Assembly: GCF_036924715.1 (NCBI RefSeq)
Contig: NZ_JAZHSB010000001.1
Span: 1,355,001-1,419,000, forward strand
DNA: 64,000 nucleotides
Reading direction: 5' to 3'
DNA from: Bradyrhizobium sp. AZCC 1721
Lineage (GTDB): Bacteria; Pseudomonadota; Alphaproteobacteria; Rhizobiales; Xanthobacteraceae
A program made the position numbers and the translations under genes. Shown in pieces: positions 53,696 through 62,586 of this stretch. How positions within the stretch are numbered: position 1 is the stretch's first letter; each line of letters starts with the position of its first letter. A model generated the notes under the pieces. That model was not told the DNA's origin and searched no databases. It saw only the letters and a list, made by a program, of their open reading frames with translations.

Positions 53696-55042
53696 TTACC
53701 GCCCCTGGCGCCGGAAGTACCGCTTCGCACGCTGCTCCGCCTCCGCGGCGGCGGCCTCCGGCGTCTGGGCACCTGTCGCGACCGCGGCGCACATCTGGAT
53801 CAGTACGTAGTCGGCGCTGACCGCACCGGTTGCGGTCGAAATCGGCCCCTTGTAGCCATCGTAATAGGTGCTCTGCATGGTGTTCTTGAAGATCGAGACC
53901 TTGGGGTCGCTGGACCAGACCGCGGCATCGGCATAGGCGGCAAGCGGCTGCGACCAGTAGCCGGAGTTGGCGTTGAGCCACGGCTCGTACTGTTCCTTTT
54001 CCATCATGAATTGCAGGAACGCCTTTGCGGCATTGGGATAGGGGCTGTGCTTGAACAGCATCGCGTTCAGCGTCAGGCCGGCCATCGGCGATACCTTGGC
54101 GAGGCCCTTCGGCAGCAGTTGATGCTCGCTGTCCTCGGCAATCGCCTTGGTCGCCGGATCGTTCTTCAGCGAGAAGTACAGCGAGACGCCGTTGGCGGTC
54201 AGCGAGATTTCCTGCGAGGAGTAGGCGCGGTTGTTGCTGACGTCGTTCCACGATGACGTGCCGGCGATGAAGGTCGGGTACAGTGCCTTGACCCACTTCA
54301 GCGCTTCGATGGTCTCCTTGCTGTTGATGATGATATTACCCTCTTCATCGAGCAGCGAAGCGTTGTGCGACCACAGCGCCCAGTTGGCAAAACCGTTGCC
54401 GTCGCCCTTGGCATTGCCCAACGCGAAGCCGGCCGGCTTGCCGGCCTTGTGCAGCTTCTGGCAAAGGTCCACAAATCCGGCACTGTCTTCCGGGACCTTG
54501 TCGTAGCCGATCGATTGCAGCACCGATTTTCGGTAGATCAGCGGGCCGGCAGTAGCGCCGAACGGCAATCCGATCCATTTGTCGCTCTTGCTGCGCTTGC
54601 CGTACGTCTGCGCCAGCGGCAGCCAGCCGCCATAGCGCTTGCCGAGATAGTCGGTGACGTCGTTCAGTTCGACCAGCTTGTCGACATAGATGTGCGGCGC
54701 ATCGGAGAAGCCGATGATGATATCCGGGCCGGCGCCGGAATTCGAGGTCACCGCGGTCTGCTGGCTGATGTCTTCCCAGCCGACGAAGTCGACCTTGACC
54801 TCGATGCCGGTTTCCTTGGAGAATTTGGCCGCGTTGGCGCGGAACACGTCCTCGTCGGCTTGCACGAAGCGCACCGGGCGCAGCATGCGCAAGGATGCGC
54901 CTTTTTCGATTGCGAACTTGGGGGGCGGGACGTCGGCAGCTTTGATTGGCGATGTGGTCTGCGCCGAAGCTCCGGTCACGGCCAGCGCCGCTGCCGAGGC
55001 GCCCAAAGCCAACGCATCGCGACGGGTGATGTCGTTCCTCAT
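53696..55042 (-). CDS. ABC transporter substrate-binding protein, family 1
   Basis: The 448-residue periplasmic protein has a Tat-like signal (ITRRDALALGASAAALAVTG, about 5-24) ending GASAQ. The mature part is a CUT1-type two-lobe binding protein: LRMLRPVRFVQADEDVFRANAAKFSKETGIEV-type start, then GPDIIIGFSDAPHIYVDKLVEL, WIGLPFGATAGPLIYRKSVL, and AKAFLQFMMEKEQYEPWL near the end. It catches a sugar or polyol for the two permeases downstream. GGGAGAG seven bases before the ATG gives good initiation. The Tat signal suggests export in folded form. Ligand unknown. Confidence 0.92.
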   Translation of the reverse strand: MRNDITRRDALALGASAAALAVTGASAQTTSPIKAADVPPPKFAIEKGASLRMLRPVRFVQADEDVFRANAAKFSKETGIEVKVDFVGWEDISQQTAVTSNSGAGPDIIIGFSDAPHIYVDKLVELNDVTDYLGKRYGGWLPLAQTYGKRSKSDKWIGLPFGATAGPLIYRKSVLQSIGYDKVPEDSAGFVDLCQKLHKAGKPAGFALGNAKGDGNGFANWALWSHNASLLDEEGNIIINSKETIEALKWVKALYPTFIAGTSSWNDVSNNRAYSSQEISLTANGVSLYFSLKNDPATKAIAEDSEHQLLPKGLAKVSPMAGLTLNAMLFKHSPYPNAAKAFLQFMMEKEQYEPWLNANSGYWSQPLAAYADAAVWSSDPKVSIFKNTMQSTYYDGYKGPISTATGAVSADYVLIQMCAAVATGAQTPEAAAAEAEQRAKRYFRRQGR

Positions 55043-55113
55043 GGTGCTCTCCCTGTATCGGTTCCCGGCGTTGAATCGCCGGTGAACCCTGTCGTTCGAA
55101 ACATTTCGCCGTG

Positions 55114-56157
55114 TTAGCTGTTCGGGCCGCGATCCATGCTGACAGGCTGCCAGCGGCGGAGCGAGGTGTTTTGCAGCACCGACGGATTGACGCAGCTTAC
55201 CGGCCACATCCCCTGCAGGACCAGTGACAATTCGTAGCCCACGCGGCGCTTGCGCGCCTCGTCAAAACGTGCCGATGCCGAGGCGACATGGGCAGTCAGG
55301 GTGACGTTTTCCATCGAAAGTATCGGATTGTTGTGCGACGGCGGCTCCTTTTCCAGCACGTCGAGGGCGGCGTGCGCAATCCAGCCCTCCTGCAGCGCCT
55401 TGATCAGCGCTTCCTCCTCCACCGTGGCGCCGCGGCCGGTATTGATGAAGATGGCGGAATTTTTCATCTGGCGGAAATGCTTCTCGGTCAGCATGTGGTG
55501 CACCTCCGGCCGGGCCGGCGCGTGCATCGAGACGAAGTCCGACTGCGACAGCACCTCCGACAGCGTCGCCGGCATCACGCCGTGGTCGTACATCAGCGTT
55601 TCCTGGATGAACGGGTCATAGGCCATCATGCGCAGGCCGAAGGGCGCGGCGCGCTTGGCAACGGCGCGGGCCACCCGGCCGAACGAGATGAAGCCGAGCG
55701 TCTGGCCCATCAGCCGCGGGATCTTCAACAGCGCAGGCCGGCCCTCGGACCAGCGGCCGGTGCGCGCCATCTTGTCCTGCTCGACCAGCCGCCGAAAGCC
55801 CGCCAGCAGCAGCATCATGGCGTGGTCGGCGACCTCTTCAATGAAGGTGTCAGGAATGTTGGTGACGGGAATGCCGCGGGCGGTGGCGGCCTTCACGTCG
55901 ACACTGTCGACGCCGACGCTGCCGAGCGTGATCACCTTGCAATTTTCGAGCGCGTCGATGACGGCTTTGGTAATCGGCATGCCCTTGGCGTAGATCGCGT
56001 CTGCGGTTCTTGCGGCGGCGATGAATTCCGCCTCGTTGGCCGGCGCCTCGATGATTTCGGCCCCAATCGGATCGAGCGCTTCCATCTCATAGTCATAGCC
56101 GCCGCCGGCGACCGTGAAGCTCGCGCCCTTCGGCGTCACCACCCTGAATTTCGGCAT
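55114..56157 (-). CDS. D-2-hydroxyacid dehydrogenase family protein
   Basis: This 347-residue NAD-dependent enzyme of the D-isomer 2-hydroxyacid dehydrogenase family (phosphoglycerate dehydrogenase/CtBP-like) has TLGSVGVDSVDVKAATARGI, the nucleotide-binding GQTLGFISFGRVARAVA, and catalytic Arg in INTGRGATV, Glu in LDVLEKEPP and His in TAHVASAS. Two details are unusual: the glycine motif reads GFISFG, with Ser for the second Gly, and the Arg motif is TGRG rather than ARGG. The substrate is likely a 2-keto acid, possibly linked to the adjacent sugar importer, with which it shares orientation (71-base gap). Cytosolic. Confidence 0.9.
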   Translation of the reverse strand: MPKFRVVTPKGASFTVAGGGYDYEMEALDPIGAEIIEAPANEAEFIAAARTADAIYAKGMPITKAVIDALENCKVITLGSVGVDSVDVKAATARGIPVTNIPDTFIEEVADHAMMLLLAGFRRLVEQDKMARTGRWSEGRPALLKIPRLMGQTLGFISFGRVARAVAKRAAPFGLRMMAYDPFIQETLMYDHGVMPATLSEVLSQSDFVSMHAPARPEVHHMLTEKHFRQMKNSAIFINTGRGATVEEEALIKALQEGWIAHAALDVLEKEPPSHNNPILSMENVTLTAHVASASARFDEARKRRVGYELSLVLQGMWPVSCVNPSVLQNTSLRRWQPVSMDRGPNS

Positions 56158-56410
56158 TTCCTGCTCCCGATTTCATTTTTCGGTGTTGGTTTGAGGCGGC
56201 GGGCGCCGCCACTTTCATCGTTGACGTACTTTCACCTTTTACGCGACTTGACTTGCTTCCGCTACAATCGCCAGTTGCCGCTTGATCGGCTGCACCGCGT
56301 TCTGCCGGATTTCCGCTGGCCTTCGTAACAAAGCGCTAAAGGGTCTCACGATATTGTGCGCCGAATCAATCGGCCAATCGCGTGCCACGCGCCTATTTCC
56401 GGAGATCCCC

Positions 56411-58096
56411 GTGAAGCTGACCAATCTCAAGATCACCCCCAAACTCGGCATTCTGGTGGGCGTGACCCTGCTTGGCCTCTGCGCCGCCGGTGCGCTCGCG
56501 GGCTATTTGATGCAGCGTGAGATGCTCAATGCGCGGATCGAGCAGACCAAGGCGATTGTCGACATGGCGCGCAACATGGCGCTCGGCCTGCAGAAGCAGG
56601 TTGCCGCCGGCCAGATGACCAAGGAGGCGGCGATTGCCGAGTTCAGCAAGCGCGGCAATACGCTGACCTTCGACAATGGCAACGGCTACGTGTTTGCCTA
56701 CACGATGGATGGCGTCGCCGTGCTGGCCCCGGTTCCCAGCCAGATCGGCCAGAACCGCATGGACATCGACACCGGTGGCCGAAAGCTGGTGCGTGAGCTG
56801 CGCGATGGCGTCGCGGCGAACGGCGAAATCATGCTGCGCTATGAATTCCGCAAACCCGGACAAGACGAGTTGATCCGCAAATTCTCCTACGCGGTTCCGA
56901 TCCCCGGCTGGAACATGTTCGTCGGCACCGGCGCTTATCTCGACGACCTCGACGCCAAAATGAAGCCGATCGCGGCAGTGCTCGGGTTTGCCATTCTCGG
57001 CATCGCGCTGGTTGCCGGCAGCATCGCCTGGATGATCGGCCGCAGTATCTCGAAGCCGCTCGGTCAGCTTGGCGCCCGCATGCAGGACCTCGCCGAGGGC
57101 CGGCTCGACGGTGAAATTCCTGGCATCGGCCGCGGCGACGAGATCGGCGCGATGGCTGCGACCGTGCAGATCTTCAAGGACAACGCGGTTCGCATCCGCG
57201 GGCTCGAGCAGAAGGAAGCCGAGGTGCAGGCGCGCGCCGAGGCCGAACGGCGGGCGGCGATGGAAAGCATCGCCAGCGACTTCGAACGCAGCGTGACCGG
57301 CATCGTCCGCTCGGTTTCGACGGCGGCCGCCGGCATGCAGAGCACGGCGCAATCCATGACCACGACCGCCAGCGACGCCAGCGCACGCGCGGCGACCGTC
57401 GGCGCGGCGTCGCAGCGTTCGTCTGACAATGTCGGCACGGTGGCATCCGCGGCCGAAGAGCTCTCCAGTTCGGTTACTGAAATTTCCCGGCAGGTGACGC
57501 GCTCCAGCGAGATCGCCGCCAAGGCGGTCAGCGACGCCGAGCGTACCAACGCCACCGTCGGCGCGCTCTCGACCGGCGCCGAGAAGATCGGCGAAGTGGT
57601 CAAGCTGATCCACTCGATCGCTGCCCAAACCAACCTGCTTGCGCTGAATGCCACCATCGAAGCGGCGCGCGCCGGCGATTCCGGGCGCGGCTTTGCGGTG
57701 GTGGCGTCGGAAGTGAAGGCGCTTGCCAACCAGACTGCGAAAGCGACCGAGGAAATCTCCGCGCAGGTCGCGGCCATGCAGGCGTCCACCAGCGAAGCCG
57801 TGGCCTCGATCGGCGGCATCTCAGAGACCATCGCGCAGATGAGCGAGATCACCGTCTCGATCTCGACCGCCGTCGAGCAGCAGGGCGGCGCCACCCGCGA
57901 AATCGCCCGCAACATTCAGTCGGTGGCGGCCGGATCGAACGAGATCTCGGCCCATATCGGCGGCGTCAGTACAGCGGCAGCCGCAACCGGCAAGGCAGCC
58001 TCCGAAGTGCTGGCGAGCGCCCGTGAGCTCGACACCCAGTCCGGCATGCTGCGCAGCGCAGTGGACGAGTTCCTGGGTAAGGTGCGCGTGGCGTAA
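56411..58096 (+). CDS. Methyl-accepting chemotaxis protein with Cache domain
   Basis: This 561-residue chemoreceptor has a first transmembrane helix at about 12-33. A periplasmic single-Cache domain (sCache_2 type, about 36-185) carries [17 protein letters not shown] and the late block [21 protein letters not shown], which usually sense small organic acids. A second helix (about 188-212) leads to a HAMP domain (about 212-265). The cytoplasmic signalling domain has the hairpin tip [20 protein letters not shown] and [15 protein letters not shown] near 405-440, which contact CheA and CheW. The start is a GTG at 56411 with GGAGAT six bases upstream; no ATG fits before the first helix. Ligand unknown. 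Confidence 0.94.
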   Translation: MKLTNLKITPKLGILVGVTLLGLCAAGALAGYLMQREMLNARIEQTKAIVDMARNMALGLQKQVAAGQMTKEAAIAEFSKRGNTLTFDNGNGYVFAYTMDGVAVLAPVPSQIGQNRMDIDTGGRKLVRELRDGVAANGEIMLRYEFRKPGQDELIRKFSYAVPIPGWNMFVGTGAYLDDLDAKMKPIAAVLGFAILGIALVAGSIAWMIGRSISKPLGQLGARMQDLAEGRLDGEIPGIGRGDEIGAMAATVQIFKDNAVRIRGLEQKEAEVQARAEAERRAAMESIASDFERSVTGIVRSVSTAAAGMQSTAQSMTTTASDASARAATVGAASQRSSDNVGTVASAAEELSSSVTEISRQVTRSSEIAAKAVSDAERTNATVGALSTGAEKIGEVVKLIHSIAAQTNLLALNATIEAARAGDSGRGFAVVASEVKALANQTAKATEEISAQVAAMQASTSEAVASIGGISETIAQMSEITVSISTAVEQQGGATREIARNIQSVAAGSNEISAHIGGVSTAAAATGKAASEVLASARELDTQSGMLRSAVDEFLGKVRVA

Positions 58097-58108
58097 GGCA
58101 GAATTGCA

Positions 58109-58198
58109 GGGTGGGCAAAGGCGCACTTGCGCCGTGCCCACCATCTATCCACGAGTCATTAAGTGAATGGTGGGCACGCTTCGCTTTGCCCACCCTAC
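58109..58198. repeat. GTGGGCA/TGCCCAC repeat
   Basis: GGGTGGGCAAAGGCGCACTT opposite GCGCCGTGCCCACC, followed by a second hairpin GGTGGGCACGC / TTTGCCCACCC. It lies between the chemoreceptor gene and the convergent Bug gene. Confidence 0.75.
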
Positions 58199-58218
58199 GA
58201 CGCTACGCAGCGCGGCAG

Positions 58219-59196
58219 CTACTGCTTCTCGATCCCCGCGGCCGTGATCAGCTTCTCCCACACCAGGAGCTGCTCCTTCACGAAGGCATCGAACTCTTCC
58301 GGCGTTCCGGAGAACGCCTCCATGCCGCGCTCGGCGAGTTGGCTCTTGATGTCGGGCCGCTCGACCACTTTGCGGATCTCCGCGTTCAGCCTGGTCACGA
58401 TATCCTTCGGCAGGTTGGCCGGACCGAAATAGCCCTGCCACGAGGTGATATCAAAACCCTTCACCGTGTCGTCCATGGTCGGCAGATCGGGCAGCAGCGC
58501 CGAGCGCTTCTTGGTTGTCACCGCCAGCGCCTTCAGCGCCTTGGCGTTGACGTGCGGCAGGCCGGTCGGCACGTCGATGAACATCATGGAGACGCGGCCG
58601 GCGATCAGGTCGGTCAGCGCCGGCGGCGAGCTCTTGTAGGGAACGTGCAGCAAGTCGATGCCGGCGAGGCGGGCGAAGGTCGCGCCGGCGACGATCGCCG
58701 CCGAGCTGCCGCTGGCATAGGTGTATTTGCCCGGCTCCTTCTTGGCGAGCGCGATCAGCTCGGCCACGGAGTTGGCCGGAACGTCTGGATTGATCACCAG
58801 CATGAAGGGCAGGTCGCCGGTGCGCGCGATCGGCGTGAAATCCTTGATCGGATCGTAGGTCATGTTCTTGAGCAGATACGGATTGGCCGAATGCGACGTG
58901 TTGGTCGTCACGAACAGCGTGTAGCCGTCGGGCGCGGAACGCGCGACATAGCTCGCCGCGATCGAGCCGTTGGCACCCGCCTTGTTCTCGATCACCATGC
59001 CGGCGCCGAGCGCGGTGCCGAGCTCCTTCGAAATGATGCGCGTGGTGGTATCGGTGCCGCTGCCGGCCGCGAACGGCAGCACCAGCGTGATGTTGCGGTT
59101 CGGATAGGGCGCCTGCGCGGCAGCCGTGGCGATCATCGCCAGCATCAGGGGAGCCGCTGCGGCGACAGGCCGATACCGCTTCAATAACGCGAACAT
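58219..59196 (-). CDS. Bug/TctC-family tripartite tricarboxylate-type binding protein
   Basis: The 325-residue periplasmic binding protein has a signal peptide ending TAAAQ (about residue 28). The Bug-family motifs are YPNRNITLVLPFAAGSGTDT, the first substrate loop, GANGSIAASYVARSAPDGYTLF, the second loop with Asp, and GPANLPKDIVTRLNAEI later. Bug proteins bind carboxylates, amino acids or aromatics and often have no dedicated permease nearby, as here. GAGGAAA precedes the ATG. The ligand cannot be inferred. A second Bug protein is at 60551. Confidence 0.92.
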   Translation of the reverse strand: MFALLKRYRPVAAAAPLMLAMIATAAAQAPYPNRNITLVLPFAAGSGTDTTTRIISKELGTALGAGMVIENKAGANGSIAASYVARSAPDGYTLFVTTNTSHSANPYLLKNMTYDPIKDFTPIARTGDLPFMLVINPDVPANSVAELIALAKKEPGKYTYASGSSAAIVAGATFARLAGIDLLHVPYKSSPPALTDLIAGRVSMMFIDVPTGLPHVNAKALKALAVTTKKRSALLPDLPTMDDTVKGFDITSWQGYFGPANLPKDIVTRLNAEIRKVVERPDIKSQLAERGMEAFSGTPEEFDAFVKEQLLVWEKLITAAGIEKQ

Positions 59197-59295
59197 ATAG
59201 TTGTTTCCTCGTTTGTTCTTATGTTGAATTGGCAGGCAAGCTAGCCTGCCGAGGGACAAAGTGGAAGCCGGTAAGACGCCAAGCCGCAGGCGCTG

Positions 59296-60234
59296 CTAAG
59301 CTTTCTTCGCTGAGGCCCGCCTTGACGCGATCACGACGCCGGCCAGCACCAGCGCATAGCCCACCAGATGGAATAACCGCAACTGCTCGCCGAGCAGCAG
59401 GATCGCCATCGCCGAGCCGAACACCGGCACTAGGTGGAAGAACGGCGCGGCACGATTGGGCCCGATCAGCGCCAGTCCGCGGTTGAAGAACAGGTACGCC
59501 AGCGTCGAGGGAAAGACCACGGCATAGCCCAGCGTCGCCATCGAGATCATGTCGAACTTCAGCGTCGCGCCGGTCGAGAATTCCCAGATCGAGAACGGCA
59601 CCAGCATCAGCGCGCCGCAGCAGGTGGTGAATGAAATCAGCGATAGCGCGTGCGTCACCGGGCGGCGCGGGATCAGCGCCGAATACAATCCGAACGACAC
59701 CAGGGAGCTCGCAAACATCAGGTCGCCGCGGTTGAAGCTGATGCCGGCGAGCGCGCCGAAATCGCCGCGCAGGATGATGGTCAAGACGCCGGCAAGCGAG
59801 ATGGTGATGCCGGCAAGCTGCGCACCGGTCAGGCGGACGCCGAACAGCGCCAGCGACCACAGCGCAACAAACAACGGCCCCGCCGACTGGATCAATAGCG
59901 CGTTCAGCGCCTCGGTATATTGCAGCGCCCAGTAGGAGATCGCATTGTTGTAGGCAAAACCGACCAGCGACAGGAACAGCATCATCGGCAGGTGCGCGCG
60001 CAGCACCGGCCAGTCCTGCTTCAGATGCGGCCAGGCGAACGGCAGCAGGATCAGAAAGGTGCCGATCCAGCGGACGCAGGACAGCGTCAACGGCGGTACA
60101 TGCCCGGCGACATGGCGCGCCAGCACGATGTTGCCGGCCCAGAACAGCGAGGTCAGGCTCAGCAGCAGGTAAGGCTGGTTGGTCAGCCACCGGACCGGAT
60201 GGAAGGCAGGTGGCACTGGTGCGGGCTTGGTCAT
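59296..60234 (-). CDS. EamA-type DMT family transporter
   Basis: This 312-residue inner-membrane protein has ten predicted helices built from two EamA repeats (about 22-150 and 165-305). FWAGNIVLARHVAGHVPPLTLSCVRW starts repeat one and VVFPSTLAYLFFNRGLALIGPNRAAPFFHLVPVF is the marker of repeat two. Such proteins (RhaT/YdcZ/PecM relatives) export amino acids or other small metabolites. The ATG at 60234 begins MTKPAPVPP; the open frame upstream is Arg-rich. The gene lies between two Bug genes on the same strand but with its own spacer. Substrate unknown. Confidence 0.92.
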   Translation of the reverse strand: MTKPAPVPPAFHPVRWLTNQPYLLLSLTSLFWAGNIVLARHVAGHVPPLTLSCVRWIGTFLILLPFAWPHLKQDWPVLRAHLPMMLFLSLVGFAYNNAISYWALQYTEALNALLIQSAGPLFVALWSLALFGVRLTGAQLAGITISLAGVLTIILRGDFGALAGISFNRGDLMFASSLVSFGLYSALIPRRPVTHALSLISFTTCCGALMLVPFSIWEFSTGATLKFDMISMATLGYAVVFPSTLAYLFFNRGLALIGPNRAAPFFHLVPVFGSAMAILLLGEQLRLFHLVGYALVLAGVVIASRRASAKKA

Positions 60235-60376
60235 GGTCGCGAGGCGAGTAGGGCGAAAATTCCGCCGCACGACAAGTCCTGCGCGCGCAATGCTACAATG
60301 TCTTGCGTATCAGCTTGCGCTTTTCCTTTATGCCGTTGCGGAACAGGACGGCTCCGCGCGAAGCACCCCCGCTGTC

Positions 60377-60398
60377 ATACCCCGCGAAAGCGGGGTAT
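60377..60398. repeat. ATACCCCGC hairpin repeat
   Basis: ATACCCCGC-GAAA-GCGGGGTAT, perfect 9-base arms, followed by CCAGTATGCCGCG. A short intergenic palindrome common in this genus. Confidence 0.6.
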
Positions 60399-60446
60399 CC
60401 AGTATGCCGCGGCTTCTCGATTGATCGCGAAGGTCAGCTACTGTTC

Positions 60447-60529
60447 GTCATTGCGAGCGAAGCGAAGCAATCCATCGTGCGGCATAACGGATAGGTGGAT
60501 TGCTTCGTCGCTTTGCTCCTCGCAATGAC
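60447..60529. repeat. GTCATTGCGAG palindromic repeat, copy 5
   Basis: GTCATTGCGAGCGAAGCGAA and GCAATCCA face TGGATTGCTTCGTCGC and CTCGCAATGAC; almost the same arms as the copy at 41339. Confidence 0.85.
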
Positions 60530-60550
60530 GTGGTGAGATACTGCAACCCC

Positions 60551-61561
60551 TCAAATGCGCGGGATACCTGCGTCGTTGATCACCTTCGACCACTTGTCGA
60601 TCTCCGACGTGATCAGCGCGCGCATTTGCTCCGGCGTGCTGCCGCGGACCTCGCCGCCGGTTGCCGTCTCCAGCGCCGTCTTCGTTGCGGGGTCGGCCAG
60701 CATCGACTGGATCTCCGTGTTCAGCCGCTTCACGATATCGGGCGGCGTGCCCTTCGGAGCCACCAGCCCGGCCCAGGTGCGAACGTCGAAACCCGCAACG
60801 CCGGCTTCCTGTACGGAAGGCACGTTCGGTAGCAGCTTGGTGCGCGCGGGCGAGGTGACGGCGAGGCCGCGAATGGCGCCGCTCTCGATCTGGCCTGCGA
60901 GCAGCACGGTGGTCCCGACGATCACGGGAACGTCTCCGGCGAGCAGGGAGGTGACGGTTAGTGAATCGCCGCGATAGGGGACGTGCACCATCTTGGTGCC
61001 GGCGGTGACGTTCAACAACTCGCCCGCGAGATGATGCGTGCTGCCGAAACCGACCGAGCCGTAGCTCAGGGCATCGGGCTTGGCTTTCGCCATCGCAATC
61101 AGGTCCGCCAGTGTCTTCGCCTGATGGTCGGCGCGAACCGCAATCACCAGCGCGTAGTAGACCATCGTTGACAACATATCGAAACTGTCGATCGGGCTAT
61201 AGGCGAGCTGCTTGTACAGCGCGCCCGAGATGGCATGTGCGCCCGTGACGAGACCGATCGTGTAGCCATCCGGTGCGGATTTGGCGACGGCGTCCGCAGC
61301 GAGATTGCCGCCGGCGCCCGGCTTGGCTTCGACCACCACCGCCTGCCCCAGGCGCTTGGAAAGCCCGTCCGAGACGATGCGCGCCTGGGCGTCGGCGGCG
61401 CCGCCCGCCGCAAAGCCGTGCAGCAGCCGGATCGGCCGGTTGGGATACGTCTGCGCGGCGGCGATGGAAGGCGCCAGGCAGGTGAGGCTAAGCGCTGCGG
61501 CAACGATGCAGCAGCGCAGGGCAAGCAATCGTCCGCGCAGGACGTTCAACGATCGAGCCAT
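60551..61561 (-). CDS. Bug/TctC-family periplasmic binding protein
   Basis: The 336-residue protein has a signal peptide ending IAAAQ (about residue 36). Bug motifs are TYPNRPIRLLHGFAAGGAAD, GAGGNLAADAVAKSAPDGYT and GLVAPKGTPPDIVKRLNTEI. It is the last gene of a minus-strand series (oxidoreductase, dioxygenase, this gene) with 64 bases to the dioxygenase gene, so it may deliver the aromatic or carboxylate compound that those enzymes handle. GGGGTGA before the ATG serves as ribosome-binding site. It is only distantly similar to the Bug protein at 58219. Confidence 0.92.
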   Translation of the reverse strand: MARSLNVLRGRLLALRCCIVAAALSLTCLAPSIAAAQTYPNRPIRLLHGFAAGGAADAQARIVSDGLSKRLGQAVVVEAKPGAGGNLAADAVAKSAPDGYTIGLVTGAHAISGALYKQLAYSPIDSFDMLSTMVYYALVIAVRADHQAKTLADLIAMAKAKPDALSYGSVGFGSTHHLAGELLNVTAGTKMVHVPYRGDSLTVTSLLAGDVPVIVGTTVLLAGQIESGAIRGLAVTSPARTKLLPNVPSVQEAGVAGFDVRTWAGLVAPKGTPPDIVKRLNTEIQSMLADPATKTALETATGGEVRGSTPEQMRALITSEIDKWSKVINDAGIPRI

Positions 61562-61625
61562 TTGTGTTTCACCCCTGGTGTTTTGTTTTTTGAACGTCAG
61601 TTCCGGCTGATGGTGGCGTGCGCGA

Positions 61626-62534
61626 TTACTTCACGCCGCGCATCGCCGGAGAAAATTCGCTCGCCTCCTTGGCTGGCCCGACACCCCAGACGTCGCGCGG
61701 CAACCCGATCCAGGTCTTCGGCCGCTGCGGACGATCGTGGTGCCAGGGACGCGGCTCGAAATAGCCGAGCTCTTCGTCGAGCATCAGATCCATGCTGTAA
61801 TAGAGCTCGATCAGGTAACCATCGGGGTTGTAATGGTAGACCGCCACGTTGTGGCCGGGTCCATGCCGCACCGGTCCCCAGAGAATCTGAAACTTGTTGC
61901 GGCCGAGCAGGTCGCAGGCCTGATGCATGTGTGAGGCGTCGCGCAGCTCGAAGGCGAGATGATGCAGGCGGCCGTCGGTACCGCGGGCAAAATTCATCGC
62001 ATGATGTTCGGGGCCGCAGCGCATGAAGACGAAATTTTCCTCGATACGGTCGGAGATGCGGAAGCCGAGAACGTCGCCGAAGAATTTGGCGGTTCGCTCG
62101 GGATCGAGCGTATGGAGCGCGACGTGGCCAAGCTTCGCGACGGCAAGGCCACGGATCGGCTCGACGGCCTTGCAGAACTCCCATCTGGAAAACAATTCGA
62201 TCCGGTGTCCGTCCGGATCGTCGAAGACGAGTGCCTTCGCTATTCCCGGCGCGGTGTCGCTCCTGATCTCCGATGTGATGCCGAGGCTTGCCAGCGATTT
62301 CTGCAGGTCGGCCGGATCGAGGTTGGGCGCAACTTCATAGGCGATGGAAGTCAATTGCGAGGCCGCGCCGCGTTCGAGAACCAGTGTCAGCTCCTCGGAC
62401 TCGGTGCCGAGCAGGATCCGACCGTCACTGCGTTGGATGACGCCGAGCCCGATGATGGACTGGTAGTAGTCGAGCTGCGCCTCGATGTTCGGACTGGTGA
62501 AAGTGACGTGTCGCAGCCGCTTGACCTTGATCAT
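61626..62534 (-). CDS. VOC-family extradiol ring-cleavage dioxygenase-like protein
   Basis: The 302-residue protein has two vicinal-oxygen-chelate domains (about 5-120 and 132-265). The second contains the metal site of type I extradiol dioxygenases: H137 in GHVALHT, the His pair 191-192 in LHHLAFEL and E243 in YLIELYY. NFARGTDGRLHHLAF and RHGPGHNVAVYHYNPDG are the usual catechol-dioxygenase blocks. It likely cleaves a catechol-type ring next to its hydroxyl groups with Fe(II) and oxygen; the substrate is unknown. GAGGT seven bases before the ATG, and 52 bases to the upstream oxidoreductase gene, support an operon. Confidence 0.9.
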   Translation of the reverse strand: MIKVKRLRHVTFTSPNIEAQLDYYQSIIGLGVIQRSDGRILLGTESEELTLVLERGAASQLTSIAYEVAPNLDPADLQKSLASLGITSEIRSDTAPGIAKALVFDDPDGHRIELFSRWEFCKAVEPIRGLAVAKLGHVALHTLDPERTAKFFGDVLGFRISDRIEENFVFMRCGPEHHAMNFARGTDGRLHHLAFELRDASHMHQACDLLGRNKFQILWGPVRHGPGHNVAVYHYNPDGYLIELYYSMDLMLDEELGYFEPRPWHHDRPQRPKTWIGLPRDVWGVGPAKEASEFSPAMRGVK

Positions 62535-62586
62535 CTCGTGACCTCTTGAATTCAGGCAGAATGTTTGGGCTGTGCGGGCATCCAGC

